In this document: one piece after another, positions 1 through 8,099 of the stretch
How the letters are laid out: the number at the start of each line of letters is the position of its first letter
Numbering within the stretch: the first letter of the stretch is position 1
DNA from: Pseudomonadota bacterium
GTDB lineage: Bacteria > Pseudomonadota > Alphaproteobacteria > Rhodobacterales > Rhodobacteraceae
Length of the DNA stretch: 48,370 bases
Direction of reading: 5' to 3'
NCBI GenBank assembly: GCA_020161655.1
Contig: JAIUPC010000023.1
Span: forward strand, 80,231 to 128,600
Notes under the pieces: generated by a model
What the model was told of the DNA's origin: nothing
The model's database searches: none
Seen by the model: the letters and a program-made list of their open reading frames with translations, nothing else
Program-made: the position numbers and the translations under genes

Positions 1-93
1 GCGGCGGCCAGCCTCAAGGTCACGCGGACCGGCACGGCAGATGCGATTCCGCTACGGGCCGAGGTGGAGGCGTTCCGGAAGACGCTGGGCTAG
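1..93 (+). CDS. C-terminal end of a ribokinase-like (PfkB family) sugar kinase, partial
   Basis: The window opens inside a gene. Reading from base 1 gives 30 residues and a TAG stop. The tail has the sequence VTRTGTADAIPLRAEVEAF, which resembles the C-terminal end of ribokinases, where a conserved VTR-G-A---P-R-EVE-F pattern closes the protein. Ribokinase phosphorylates D-ribose at O5 in the cytoplasm. The catalytic and ATP-binding parts lie upstream of the window, so the substrate cannot be judged. It is followed by GC-rich hairpins and the convergent msrA. The identification rests on the short tail only. Confidence 0.55.
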   Translation, partial: AAASLKVTRTGTADAIPLRAEVEAFRKTLG

Positions 94-94
94 G

Positions 95-201
95 GCGCCC
101 GACCGGAAGTTGGGCGCTTCCCCTCCCCTTCGTGGGAGGGGTCAGGGGAGGGGGCTGGCCGAGGCGCCCCCACCCCATCCCTCCCCCACGCGGGGGGAGG
201 G
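95..201. repeat. Run of GC-rich stem-loops between two convergent genes
   Basis: Three stem-loops lie between the convergent kinase fragment and msrA. Bases 95-100 pair with 112-117 (6 bp). Bases 120-127 (CCCCTCCC) pair with 134-141 around a six-base loop. Bases 179-187 (CCCTCCCCC) pair with 193-201. The last two share the same C-rich/G-rich design and look like members of one repeat family. They may act as bidirectional terminators, although no clear T-tract follows. Confidence 0.5.
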
Positions 202-234
202 AGTCGCCATCCGTCATGCGTGAGGGCCTCCCCC

Positions 235-852
235 TCAATGCGTGAAGGCCGCAGCCCCCCAAAGCTCCTTAAGCCGCTGATCCCGCCCGCAGGCATTGCG
301 GTAGAACTTGTAGGCATTGGCCTTTGACTTCGGCCCGCGTCGGGTCAGGACGATGTCATCGCCCTTGTAGTAGTTCTGATGATAGTCCTCGGCCTTGTAG
401 AAAGCGCCCGCCGGCAGGATCTTCGTCACCACCTTCTGGCCCAGCGCCTTCTGCGCCCCGGCCTTCGCGGCCTCTGCCGCCGTCTTTTCATCACCCGTCG
501 CGGCAAAGACCGCCGTGCGGTAGGTCGGGCCACGGTCGCAGAACTGCCCGCCGGCATCGGTCGGATCAACCGAGCGGAAGAAAAGCTCCATCAGTTTCGC
601 ATAGCTGATCCGCGCCGGGTCGTAATAGATCTGCGCCGCCTCGTAGTGCCCGGTGCCGCCGCCGCTCACCTGATCGTAGGTCGGGTCCTTGACCGTGCCG
701 CCGGTATAGCCGGAGATGACCTTCCTTACCCCCGGCACGCTTTCGAAATCGGCCTCGACGCACCAGAAGCAGCCGCCGGCGACGGTGGCGATCTTGGTCT
801 CGGCAAGGGCGGGGGCGGCGGTCAGGAAAAGGGCAAGGGCAAGGCGCAGCAT
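235..852 (-). CDS. msrA: Peptide-methionine (S)-S-oxide reductase MsrA, exported
   Basis: This 205-residue protein reduces the S epimer of methionine sulfoxide in oxidised proteins. The active-site motif GCFWC is at residues 27-31 (Cys28 nucleophile), and a likely resolving cysteine sits near the C-terminus in NACGRD. The first 17 residues form a signal peptide (hydrophobic stretch ending ALA before ETK), so the enzyme probably works in the periplasm, unlike the usual cytoplasmic MsrA. Other family segments such as GHYEAAQIYYDP and GGQFCDRG are intact. It is convergent with the ribokinase-like fragment. A second periplasmic methionine sulfoxide system, msrPQ, lies near the other end of the window. 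Confidence 0.95.
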   Translation of the reverse strand: MLRLALALFLTAAPALAETKIATVAGGCFWCVEADFESVPGVRKVISGYTGGTVKDPTYDQVSGGGTGHYEAAQIYYDPARISYAKLMELFFRSVDPTDAGGQFCDRGPTYRTAVFAATGDEKTAAEAAKAGAQKALGQKVVTKILPAGAFYKAEDYHQNYYKGDDIVLTRRGPKSKANAYKFYRNACGRDQRLKELWGAAAFTH

Positions 853-939
853 GATGGTCCTCCCGGGTTTCGCCCAAGCTGCGCCGGGGGCTGCGCACGG
901 GGCAACTCATGTTCCCGTGACATCAGGAAGACGTGATCG

Positions 940-961
940 CGTCCCGACAGCTGTCGGGACG
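940..961. promoter_or_regulatory. Perfect 22-bp palindrome upstream of msrA
   Basis: Bases 941-960 read GTCCCGACAGCTGTCGGGAC, identical to their reverse complement, and the outer pair C940/G961 extends the match to 22 bp. It lies about 90 bases upstream of the msrA start and 35 bases past the end of the SCP2 gene, both on the minus strand. It could be a dimer-binding operator for msrA or a terminator hairpin for the SCP2 gene. The absence of a loop and of a T-tract favours an operator. Function is inferred. Confidence 0.5.
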
Positions 962-995
962 GATGCCATACGCAAAACCGACGGATGCCAGACGG

Positions 996-1280
996 TCAGG
1001 CCAGCAGTTTCGCCAACCCCATCGCCACCTTCATGTCGCCCGAGAGTTTCAGCTTGCCGGTGGCGAGGGCCATCATCGGATTGAGCTTGCCCTTGAGAAG
1101 GCTCATCAGGTTTTCGCGCGAGATGGTCAGGGTGCAGTCTGTCGGCTGTGGCACGGTCGAGGCGGTGCCATCGGCGAGCACGATCACCCCATCGGCGCCA
1201 CAGTCGAAGGTGAGCGAGCCGTTGAAGGATTTCGTCTCAAGGGCGCGGCGGATATCGGCGGCGATGGGTTCAAGCGGCAT
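996..1280 (-). CDS. SCP2 sterol-carrier domain protein
   Basis: This is a 94-residue protein made of a single SCP2 (sterol carrier protein 2) domain. The family binds lipids in a hydrophobic tunnel; bacterial stand-alone members have no firmly assigned role. Family features include FDCGADGVIVLADG, then CTLTISRENLMSLLKGKLNPMMALATGKLKLSGDM, in which the MALATGKLK and GDM segments are typical. I chose the ATG at 1280 because GAGGAG lies 7-8 bases upstream; an upstream in-frame start would add 13 residues without similarity. It is a single gene between msrA and an SDR gene, all on the minus strand. Confidence 0.85.
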   Translation of the reverse strand: MPLEPIAADIRRALETKSFNGSLTFDCGADGVIVLADGTASTVPQPTDCTLTISRENLMSLLKGKLNPMMALATGKLKLSGDMKVAMGLAKLLA

Positions 1281-1348
1281 GGTGGAATCTCCTCGCGTTT
1301 CCCGACCGTTAGCCCGCAACTGGCCGCAGGGGCAAGAAGAGCGTCACG

Positions 1349-2209
1349 TCACTCGCCCGAAGCCATCAGCGCCTTCAGGCCGGCATGGTAGTCGGGATAG
1401 GCCAGCGTCACGCCAAGCTCCGCCTTGATCCGCTCGTTCCTGACCCGCTTCGATTCAGCATAGAAGCTGCGCGCAAGGGGGGTCATCTCGGCCTCGTCGA
1501 AGCTGACTTCGGGCGGCAACGGCAGGCCTAGAAGCTGCGCGGCCTCGGCCAGAACATCCTCGGGCGGCGAGGGGTCGTCATCGGCGACATTGTAGATGGC
1601 ACCGGGGTCGGGCCGGGCGATCGAGGCCTGAAGGACGGTCGCGATATCATCGACATGGATGCGGCTAAAGTACTGGTTTTCCTTGACGATCCGCCGCGCT
1701 GTGCCGTTCCTCACCTTCTCGAACGGCCCCCGTCCCGGCCCGTAGATCCCCGCCAGCCGGAAGATATGGAGCGGCAGACCCGTCTCCGTGGCAAGTCCCT
1801 GCCACTGGCATTCCGCCAGCGCCCGCGACCTGCCCCTGACCGTGGTTGGCGTCAAGGGCGTCGTCTCATCGACCCAGCCGCCGTCATGGTCGCCGTAGAC
1901 CCCGGTGGTGGAGAGATACCCCAGCCATTTCAGATGCGGCGCGGCGCGGGCGAGGTCTTCGGCATGGGCCGCAAGGACCGGATCGCCGGCCTCGTCCGGG
2001 GCGATCGACATCAGGACATGGGTGGCCCGGTCGAGCGCCGGGCGGATGTCCTCGCCCGGCCAGATCAGCGCCTCGGTCCCGGCCGCGCGAAGCCGCGCAG
2101 CCTTTTCCGTGCGTCGGGTGGTGCCGATCACCTGCCACCCGGCGCCAAGGCGGCGGGCAAGTGCGGCGGCGGTGTAGCCGTGGCCGAAGGAAAGAAGCGT
2201 GTTCGTCAT
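1349..2209 (-). CDS. NAD(P)-dependent epimerase/dehydratase-like SDR (YeeZ-like)
   Basis: This 286-residue atypical short-chain dehydrogenase resembles the YeeZ branch of extended SDRs. The N-terminal LLSFGHGYTAAALA replaces the usual GxxGxxG dinucleotide motif with GHGYTA, as is common in this branch. LSTTGVYGDHDG matches the STxxVYG segment that carries the catalytic serine/threonine, and RLAGIYGPGRGP is a conserved substrate-side loop. A classic YxxxK pair is not obvious, so catalytic activity is uncertain. The substrate is unknown. The start at 2209 gives the family's usual N-terminus. The methyltransferase gene begins divergently about 80 bases away. Confidence 0.8.
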   Translation of the reverse strand: MTNTLLSFGHGYTAAALARRLGAGWQVIGTTRRTEKAARLRAAGTEALIWPGEDIRPALDRATHVLMSIAPDEAGDPVLAAHAEDLARAAPHLKWLGYLSTTGVYGDHDGGWVDETTPLTPTTVRGRSRALAECQWQGLATETGLPLHIFRLAGIYGPGRGPFEKVRNGTARRIVKENQYFSRIHVDDIATVLQASIARPDPGAIYNVADDDPSPPEDVLAEAAQLLGLPLPPEVSFDEAEMTPLARSFYAESKRVRNERIKAELGVTLAYPDYHAGLKALMASGE

Positions 2210-2287
2210 GGCGCAATTATCGGTGCTCGCCCGAGGCTTAGCAAGGCGGCGACTTGACGCCTTTGCCGTCCCGTGCGCCGATGGGGC

Positions 2288-2920
2288 ATGGGCGAAGGGG
2301 ACGATCTTGAAGGGGCCTATGCGTTGCGGACGCCGGAGGATTCCGTGCGTTACTACCGCGACTGGGCCGAACGCTATGACCGGGATTTCGCAGCAAGCAT
2401 GGCCTACCGCAGCCCCGACGCCGTGGCGGAGCTTTACGCCGCGCTGGGCGGGAAGGGGCCGGTCCTCGATGTCGGCGCCGGGACCGGGCTTGTGGCCGAA
2501 GCGCTCGCCCGGCGCGGGATCGGGCCTATCGACGGGATCGACATCTCCGAAGAGATGCTGCGCGTCGCGGCGGCGAAGGGTGTCTACCGGCAGGCGATCC
2601 GCGCCGACCTCACGCGGCCACTTGATCTACGGGACGGCGCCTATGCCGGTTGCGTCAGCGCCGGAACCTTCACGCAGGGCCATGTCGGCCCCTCTGCCCT
2701 GGGCGAGCTTCTCAGGATCACGGCGCCGGGCGGGCTCCTCGTCCTCACGGTTCACGCGGCGGTCTATGAGCGGGGCGGGTTCGCGGCGGCCTTCGCCCGG
2801 TTGGCAGAAGGGATCGCCGCCTTCGCGACACTGCCCATCGACATCTACGGTCCCGGCGCAACCGGGGACCATGCCGGCGATTCCGCCTGGCTCGTCAGTT
2901 TCCGAAGGCGGGCGAATTGA
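2288..2920 (+). CDS. Class I SAM-dependent methyltransferase
   Basis: This protein of about 210 residues has a Rossmann methyltransferase fold. The SAM-binding motif I is VLDVGAGTGLVAEAL, followed by the acidic loop GIDISEEML (motif II) and LLRITAPGGLLVLTV (motif post-III). The N-terminal segment GAYALRTPEDSVRYYRDWAERYD is common in small bacterial methyltransferases of the UbiE/Methyltransf_11 type. The substrate is not predictable. The ATG at 2288 gives a typical N-terminus (MGEGDDLEGAYAL). A GTG at 2273 would add five residues; neither start has a clear ribosome binding site. It appears monocistronic. Confidence 0.8.
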   Translation: MGEGDDLEGAYALRTPEDSVRYYRDWAERYDRDFAASMAYRSPDAVAELYAALGGKGPVLDVGAGTGLVAEALARRGIGPIDGIDISEEMLRVAAAKGVYRQAIRADLTRPLDLRDGAYAGCVSAGTFTQGHVGPSALGELLRITAPGGLLVLTVHAAVYERGGFAAAFARLAEGIAAFATLPIDIYGPGATGDHAGDSAWLVSFRRRAN

Positions 2921-2999
2921 GCGTTATGGCGGTTGACTGAACCGGCCCGATATTCGAGTTCTCCCAAGGCATCATTCGGCCATATCTATGCCGACGCCT

Positions 3000-3034
3000 C
3001 GTCATGCGAGGCTTCGCCCTCCGGGGCAATGACG
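3000..3034. repeat. Imperfect inverted repeat in intergenic DNA
   Basis: CGTCAT at 3000-3005 pairs with ATGACG at 3029-3034, with further pairing inside (GC-rich arms and a one-base bulge). It lies in the 252-base gap between the methyltransferase and AMP nucleosidase genes. The shape resembles short interspersed palindromes of proteobacteria. No further copy was recognised in the window, so repeat status is unproven. Confidence 0.35.
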
Positions 3035-3172
3035 CGGACACTTGCGGGCGGGCGGGTGTTCTGACACCTTTCGCCATGACAATGACCCTTCCCGATTTCC
3101 GGCCTGATCTTGCGCGGGCACGCCCCCTACGCGGCGCCCTGCTTTCGCCATGCCGGCCCCACGGAGCGATGA

Positions 3173-4651
3173 ATGACCGGCCCTGACCAGCTTGCCGTCC
3201 TGATGCCACCGATGCCGGCACCGGAACCCTTCATGGATGCCGAGGCGGCGGTAAGCCGGCTTGAGGCGCTTTACGCCCAGGCGACGAGCTTTCTTGTCGG
3301 CTGCTTCTCACGGACGCTGCGCGGTGAGCGGCCGACGACGCGGGTGCGCGCCTTCTACCCGGAAGTGCGGATCACCACGACCTCCCATGCCAAGGCCGAC
3401 AGCCGGTTGAGCTTCGGCCACCTCGCGGTTCCGGGGACCTATTCCGCCACGATCACCCGGCCCGACCTCTTCCGCCACTACCTCGTGCAGCAGCTTGATC
3501 TTCTGATCCGCAACCACGGCGTGCCGGTCGTGGTCGGCCCCAGCGACACGCCGATCCCGGTGCATTTCGCGGTTTCAGGGAGCAGCATGGGCGTGCCGCA
3601 GGAAGGCGTGCTCGACTTTCCCCTGCGCGACATCTTCGATGTGCCGGATCTCGCGACGACCAGCGACGACATCGTCAACGGCACGGCGAAATCAAATCCC
3701 GACGGGTCGGGGCATCTCGCGCCCTTCACGGCGCAGCGGGTGGATTATTCGCTGGCGCGGCTTGCCCATTACACCGCGACCGACCCGGCGCATTTCCAGA
3801 ACCACGTGCTTTTCACCAACTACCAGTTCTATGTCGATGAGTTCGAGGCCTTCGCCCGCGCCGCGCTGGGCGATCCGACCTCGGGCTATACGGCTTTCGT
3901 TGGCCCCGGCAATACCGAGATCACGACGCCGGACGGCCAGTTCGGCCATCTCCCGCGGTTGCCGCAGATGCCGAGTTATCACCTGAAGCGCCGGGGCGGG
4001 CAGGGGATCACGCTGGTCAACATCGGCGTCGGTCCGTCGAACGCCAAGACGGCGACGGACCATATCGCGGTGCTCAGACCCCATGCCTGGCTGATGGTCG
4101 GGCATTGCGCCGGCCTTCGCAACAGCCAGAGCCTTGGCGACTTCGTGCTCGCCCATGCCTATTTGCGCGAGGACAAGGTTCTGGACGATGACCTGCCGGT
4201 CTGGGTGCCGATCCCGGCCCTGGCAGAGATCCAGATCGCGCTTCAGGAAGCGGTGGCCGAGATCACCCAGCTTGAGGGGTTCGAGCTGAAGCACATCATG
4301 CGGACGGGGACGGTGGCCACCGTCGACAACCGCAACTGGGAGCTCCGCGATCAGACCGGCCCGGTGCAAAGGCTGAGCCAGAGCCGCGCCATCGCGCTTG
4401 ACATGGAAAGCGCCACCATCGCGGCGAACGGGTTCCGGTTCCGGGTTCCCTACGGCACGCTGCTGTGCGTTTCCGACAAGCCGCTCCACGGCGAGTTGAA
4501 GCTGCCGGGCATGGCGACGGAGTTCTACCGCACCCAGGTGGAGCGGCATCTTCTGATCGGCGTCCGGGCGATGGAGCGTATCCGCGAGATGCCGCTTGAG
4601 CGCATCCACAGCCGCAAGCTGCGCAGTTTCGAGGAAACAGCCTTCCTCTGA
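3173..4651 (+). CDS. amn: AMP nucleosidase
   Basis: This 492-residue enzyme hydrolyses AMP to adenine and ribose 5-phosphate and controls the cytoplasmic AMP pool. It has the two-part layout of bacterial Amn: an N-terminal AMN domain (about residues 20-190, including RVRAFYPEVRITT and HYLVQQLDLLIRNH) and a C-terminal purine nucleoside phosphorylase-like domain (from about 270, with GQGITLVNIGVGPSNAKT, LMVGHCAGLR and ALDMESATIAANGFRFRVPYG). The length is normal for the family. The ATG at 3173 follows a weak GGAG eight bases upstream. It is a single gene; HU follows after 129 bases with its own promoter-like elements. Confidence 0.95.
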   Translation: MTGPDQLAVLMPPMPAPEPFMDAEAAVSRLEALYAQATSFLVGCFSRTLRGERPTTRVRAFYPEVRITTTSHAKADSRLSFGHLAVPGTYSATITRPDLFRHYLVQQLDLLIRNHGVPVVVGPSDTPIPVHFAVSGSSMGVPQEGVLDFPLRDIFDVPDLATTSDDIVNGTAKSNPDGSGHLAPFTAQRVDYSLARLAHYTATDPAHFQNHVLFTNYQFYVDEFEAFARAALGDPTSGYTAFVGPGNTEITTPDGQFGHLPRLPQMPSYHLKRRGGQGITLVNIGVGPSNAKTATDHIAVLRPHAWLMVGHCAGLRNSQSLGDFVLAHAYLREDKVLDDDLPVWVPIPALAEIQIALQEAVAEITQLEGFELKHIMRTGTVATVDNRNWELRDQTGPVQRLSQSRAIALDMESATIAANGFRFRVPYGTLLCVSDKPLHGELKLPGMATEFYRTQVERHLLIGVRAMERIREMPLERIHSRKLRSFEETAFL

Positions 4652-4685
4652 TCGGCAGAAAATCCCCTAAAATGGGCAAAACCGC

Positions 4686-4738
4686 TTGCCTTGAAGCCCA
4701 AAAGATTGTGTAGCAGCACCATATGACGCCAATTGGCG
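4686..4738 (+). promoter_or_regulatory. Candidate promoter and palindrome upstream of the HU gene
   Basis: TTGCCT (4686-4691) and TGTAGC (4709-4714) are separated by exactly 17 bases and could be -35 and -10 boxes. A perfect 12-bp palindrome, CGCCAATTGGCG (4727-4738), lies just downstream, where the start of the transcript would be, and could be an operator. The -10 match is only moderate, so this is tentative. Confidence 0.4.
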
Positions 4739-4780
4739 CGGAATGCCCCCCATGGAGCGGGGCACAGCGAGGAGACAGAC

Positions 4781-5068
4781 ATGTCCAAACCGATGACCAA
4801 GACCCAGCTTGTCGCGGCTCTGGCCGAGGAAATGGGCGCCGACAAGAAGACCGCTTCTTCGGCCCTCGATGCCATCGCGAGTGTCGTGACGCGTGAAGTC
4901 GCTTCCGGTGGCGCGGTGACGCTGCCCGGGATCGGCAAGGTGCAATGCCGCGCCCGTCCGGAGCGCCAGGTGCGCAACCCGGCGACCGGCGAGTCGATGA
5001 CGAAGCCCGCCGACAAGGTGGTAAAGGTCGCCATCGCCAAGGCGCTGAAGGAAAGCGTGAACGGCTGA
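4781..5068 (+). CDS. HU family DNA-binding protein
   Basis: This 95-residue nucleoid protein bends and compacts DNA as a dimer. It shows the HU layout: an N-terminal helical body (TKTQLVAALAEEMGADKKTASSALDAI), the strand turn VTLPGIGKVQCRARPERQVRNPATGE containing the DNA-binding arm, and a C-terminal helix ending VAIAKALKESVNG. The arm has the RNPATGE signature, although the start of the arm is QCRARPERQ rather than the common FEVRERAAR. The ATG at 4781 is preceded by GAGGAG, and the longer frame upstream lacks similarity. A strong terminator follows within 40 bases, so the gene is probably monocistronic and well expressed. Confidence 0.93.
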   Translation: MSKPMTKTQLVAALAEEMGADKKTASSALDAIASVVTREVASGGAVTLPGIGKVQCRARPERQVRNPATGESMTKPADKVVKVAIAKALKESVNG

Positions 5069-5089
5069 TCGGCCGGAAATGCTGACGAG

Positions 5090-5116
5090 GGCCGCCTTCG
5101 GGCGGCCTTTTCTTTT
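5090..5116 (+). terminator. Rho-independent terminator after the HU gene
   Basis: GGCCGCC (5090-5096), the tetraloop TTCG and GGCGGCC (5101-5107) form a perfect 7-bp stem, followed by TTTTCTTTT. Confidence 0.92.
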
Positions 5117-5209
5117 GGGGCGGTCGGAATCCGCCGGAAGTGCCGCTTTTCCGGGTGGCCCGCGCCAGAAACCTTCGCTAGGTTCGCCGCCGCATCAGGA
5201 GGAAACGCC

Positions 5210-7039
5210 ATGCCCGCTTACCGTTCCCGCACCACCACGCACGGACGCAACATGGCCGGGGCGCGCGGCCTCTGGCGCGCGACCGGCATGAAGGACAGCG
5301 ATTTCGGCAAGCCGATCATCGCCATCGTCAACTCCTTCACCCAGTTCGTGCCGGGCCATGTCCACCTCAAGGACCTCGGCCAGATGGTCGCGCGGGAGGT
5401 CGAGGCGGCGGGCGGTGTCGCGAAGGAGTTCAACACCATCGCCGTCGATGACGGCATCGCCATGGGCCATGACGGGATGCTCTACTCGCTGCCCTCACGT
5501 GAGCTGATCGCCGACAGCGTCGAATACATGGTCAACGCCCATTGCGCCGATGCGATGGTCTGCATTTCCAACTGCGACAAGATCACGCCCGGCATGCTGA
5601 TGGCGGCGCTTCGGCTCAACATCCCTTGCGTCTTCGTCTCCGGCGGGCCGATGGAAGCCGGCAAGGTGGTCTGGGAGGGCAAGGAACATGCGCTCGATCT
5701 CGTCGATGCGATGGTCGCCGCCGCCGATGACAAGATCAGCGACGCCCAGGTCGAGGTGATCGAACGGTCGGCCTGCCCGACCTGCGGGTCATGTTCGGGC
5801 ATGTTCACCGCCAATTCGATGAACTGCCTGACCGAGGCCTTGGGCCTGTCGCTGCCGGGCAACGGATCGACCCTCGCCACCCATGCTGACCGCAAGCGGT
5901 TGTTCGTCGAGGCGGGGCATCTCGTCGTCGATCTGGCGAAACGGTATTACGAGGGCGAGGATGCCTCCGTCCTGCCGCGGTCGATCGCGAGCTTTGCCGC
6001 CTTCGAAAACGCCATGACGCTTGATATCGCGATGGGCGGGTCTACCAACACCGTCCTGCACCTCCTTGCCGCCGCACAGGAGGCCGAGGTTGATTTCACC
6101 ATGTCCGACATCGACCGGCTGTCGCGCCGGGTGCCGGTGCTTTGCAAGGTCGCGCCAGCGAAATCCGACGTCCACATGGAGGATGTCCACCGCGCCGGCG
6201 GGATCATGGCAATCCTTGGCGAGCTGGACCGCGCCGGGCTTCTCAACACCGCCGTCGGCAGCGTTCACGCCGGTTCCCTGGGCGAGGCGCTTGAGCGTTG
6301 GGACGTGAAGCGTACCTCGTCCAATTCCGTCCACGAGTTCTTCGCCGCCGCCCCCGGCGGCGTGCCGACGCAGGTCGCCTTCAGCCAGAGCCGGCGTTAT
6401 CCAAACGTCGATCTCGACCGCGAGGCCGGCGTGATCCGCAGCGCCGAGCATGCGTTTTCCAAGGACGGCGGGCTCGCGGTCCTATACGGCAACCTCGCGG
6501 AAGACGGCTGCATCGTGAAGACGGCGGGGGTCGACGAGTCGATCCTGAAGTTCAACGGCACCGCGCATATCTTCGAAAGCCAGGACGATTCCGTCTCGGC
6601 GATCCTGACCGGCAAGGTGAAACCGGGCGAGGTGGTGCTGATCCGCTACGAAGGGCCGCGCGGCGGGCCGGGGATGCAGGAGATGCTTTACCCCACGAGC
6701 TATCTGAAATCGAAGGGTCTCGGCAAGGAATGCGCCCTTGTCACCGATGGCCGCTTTTCGGGCGGCTCTTCGGGCCTGTCCATCGGCCATGTCTCGCCCG
6801 AGGCGGCGGAGGGCGGCACCATCGGTCTGGTAGAGACCGGCGACCGGATCGAGATCGACATTCCGAACCGGCGCATTCATCTGGCCGTCGATGACGCCAT
6901 TCTGGCCGAACGCCGGAAAGTACGCGAGGCGAAGGGCTGGCAGCCCGACCAACCGCGCCAGCGCAAGGTCAGCGCAGCCCTTCGGGCCTATGCAGCGCTG
7001 ACGACCAGCGCCTCCAAGGGTGCGGTAAGGAACATCTGA
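5210..7039 (+). CDS. ilvD: Dihydroxy-acid dehydratase IlvD
   Basis: This 609-residue iron-sulfur enzyme catalyses the third common step of valine and isoleucine synthesis, converting 2,3-dihydroxy-3-methylbutanoate or -pentanoate to the 2-oxo acid in the cytoplasm. Cluster cysteines lie in [11 protein letters not shown] (near residue 123) and [18 protein letters not shown] (near 195). Other family motifs are [12 protein letters not shown] and [25 protein letters not shown]. The length matches the E. coli enzyme class. The ATG at 5210 has an excellent AGGAGGA seven bases upstream. No other ilv gene is adjacent, so it stands alone; a short AzlC-like remnant follows. Confidence 0.97.
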   Translation: MPAYRSRTTTHGRNMAGARGLWRATGMKDSDFGKPIIAIVNSFTQFVPGHVHLKDLGQMVAREVEAAGGVAKEFNTIAVDDGIAMGHDGMLYSLPSRELIADSVEYMVNAHCADAMVCISNCDKITPGMLMAALRLNIPCVFVSGGPMEAGKVVWEGKEHALDLVDAMVAAADDKISDAQVEVIERSACPTCGSCSGMFTANSMNCLTEALGLSLPGNGSTLATHADRKRLFVEAGHLVVDLAKRYYEGEDASVLPRSIASFAAFENAMTLDIAMGGSTNTVLHLLAAAQEAEVDFTMSDIDRLSRRVPVLCKVAPAKSDVHMEDVHRAGGIMAILGELDRAGLLNTAVGSVHAGSLGEALERWDVKRTSSNSVHEFFAAAPGGVPTQVAFSQSRRYPNVDLDREAGVIRSAEHAFSKDGGLAVLYGNLAEDGCIVKTAGVDESILKFNGTAHIFESQDDSVSAILTGKVKPGEVVLIRYEGPRGGPGMQEMLYPTSYLKSKGLGKECALVTDGRFSGGSSGLSIGHVSPEAAEGGTIGLVETGDRIEIDIPNRRIHLAVDDAILAERRKVREAKGWQPDQPRQRKVSAALRAYAALTTSASKGAVRNI

Positions 7040-7054
7040 CGGTCGGGTGAAGCC

Positions 7055-7144
7055 ATGTCGGCGCGGGAAGAGCTTCTTGCAGGGGCGAAGGACATCACGC
7101 CCTTGGCCATCGGCGCCGTGGTGCTGTTCCGGCATCTGGCCTGA
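7055..7144 (+). pseudogene. Possible remnant of an AzlC-type permease N-terminus
   Basis: A 29-codon frame begins 15 bases after ilvD and encodes MSAREELLAGAKDITPLAI and ten more residues before a TGA. The pattern R-EL-AGA-DI-PL-IG-V resembles the N-terminus of AzlC-type branched-chain amino acid exporters. Skipping one C in the TTCCGGCATC stretch would continue as FGIW in another frame. There is too little to be sure; it may simply be spacer DNA or a short leader. Confidence 0.22.
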
Positions 7145-7203
7145 GGGTCTTGCAACCGGCGCCCCGGCGGGCCACCAAGCGGAGGCGCGGCAAGGAGCGG
7201 CAG

Positions 7204-8097
7204 ATGGACTTCCGATCGGTACTGATGGGCCTTGCCTTCGCGCTGATGTGGTCATCGGCTTTCACTTCGGCACGGATGATCGTCGCCGATGCACCGCCGA
7301 TGACGGCGCTCGCCGCGCGGTTCTTCCTGTCCGGCCTGATCGGTGTCGCCATCGCCAAGGCGGTAGGGCAAAGCTGGCATCTGACGCGGGCGCAGTGGCG
7401 GTCGGTGGTGATCTTCGGCCTTTGCCAAAACGCACTCTACCTTGGCCTCAACTTCGTGGCGATGCAGTGGGTGGAGGCCTCGCTGGCCGCGATCATCGCC
7501 TCGACCATGCCGCTTCTGGTGGCGGTGCTCGGCTGGGTCTTCCTTGGCCAGAAGGTGCGCCCCTTGGGCATCGCGGGCCTTTTCGCCGGGGTGGCGGGGG
7601 TGGCGATCATCATGGGCGCGCGGCTTTCGGGCGGGGTCAGCATGACGGGCATCATCCTCTGCGGTTTGGGCGCGCTGGCGCTGGCGGTGGCGACCCTGAC
7701 CGCGCGCGGGGCCTCATCGGGCGGCAATGTCCTGATGATCGTCGGTTTGCAGATGTTCGTCGGGGCGGCGGTGCTGGCATTCGTGGCGCTGATCTTCGAA
7801 CGCGGCCAGCCGGTGAACTGGACGCCGCGACTGGCGCTGGCCTTTCTTTACACCACGCTGGTGCCGGGCCTCTTCGCGACCTGGGTCTGGTTCCGGCTGG
7901 TGGCGCGGATCGGTGCGGTCCGGGCCGCGACCTACCACTTCCTCAACCCGTTCTTCGGTGTTGCCGTGGCGGCGGTCCTGCTCGGCGAAAGCCTCGGCCC
8001 GTTCGACCTGATCGGCGTAGCCATCGTCGCCGCCGGCATTCTGGCGGTGCAGCTTTCGAAGCAGGTGGCGACGGCGAGCGCCAGCACGGCGAAGTAG
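7204..8097 (+). CDS. EamA/DMT-superfamily membrane transporter
   Basis: This 297-residue inner-membrane protein has about ten hydrophobic segments in two repeats of an EamA domain, the layout of drug/metabolite exporters of the RhaT/YdcZ type. Repeat 1 begins VLMGLAFALMWSSAFTSARM; repeat 2 begins near GGNVLMIVGLQMFVGAAVLA and ends with NPFFGVAVAAVLLGESLGP, a family hallmark. The transported compound cannot be inferred. I start at the ATG 7204, preceded by AAGGAG; an upstream in-frame ATG at 7150 would add an unlikely Arg/Lys-rich extension. It ends two bases before the convergent HD-domain gene. Confidence 0.9.
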   Translation: MDFRSVLMGLAFALMWSSAFTSARMIVADAPPMTALAARFFLSGLIGVAIAKAVGQSWHLTRAQWRSVVIFGLCQNALYLGLNFVAMQWVEASLAAIIASTMPLLVAVLGWVFLGQKVRPLGIAGLFAGVAGVAIIMGARLSGGVSMTGIILCGLGALALAVATLTARGASSGGNVLMIVGLQMFVGAAVLAFVALIFERGQPVNWTPRLALAFLYTTLVPGLFATWVWFRLVARIGAVRAATYHFLNPFFGVAVAAVLLGESLGPFDLIGVAIVAAGILAVQLSKQVATASASTAK

Positions 8098-8099
8098 CG

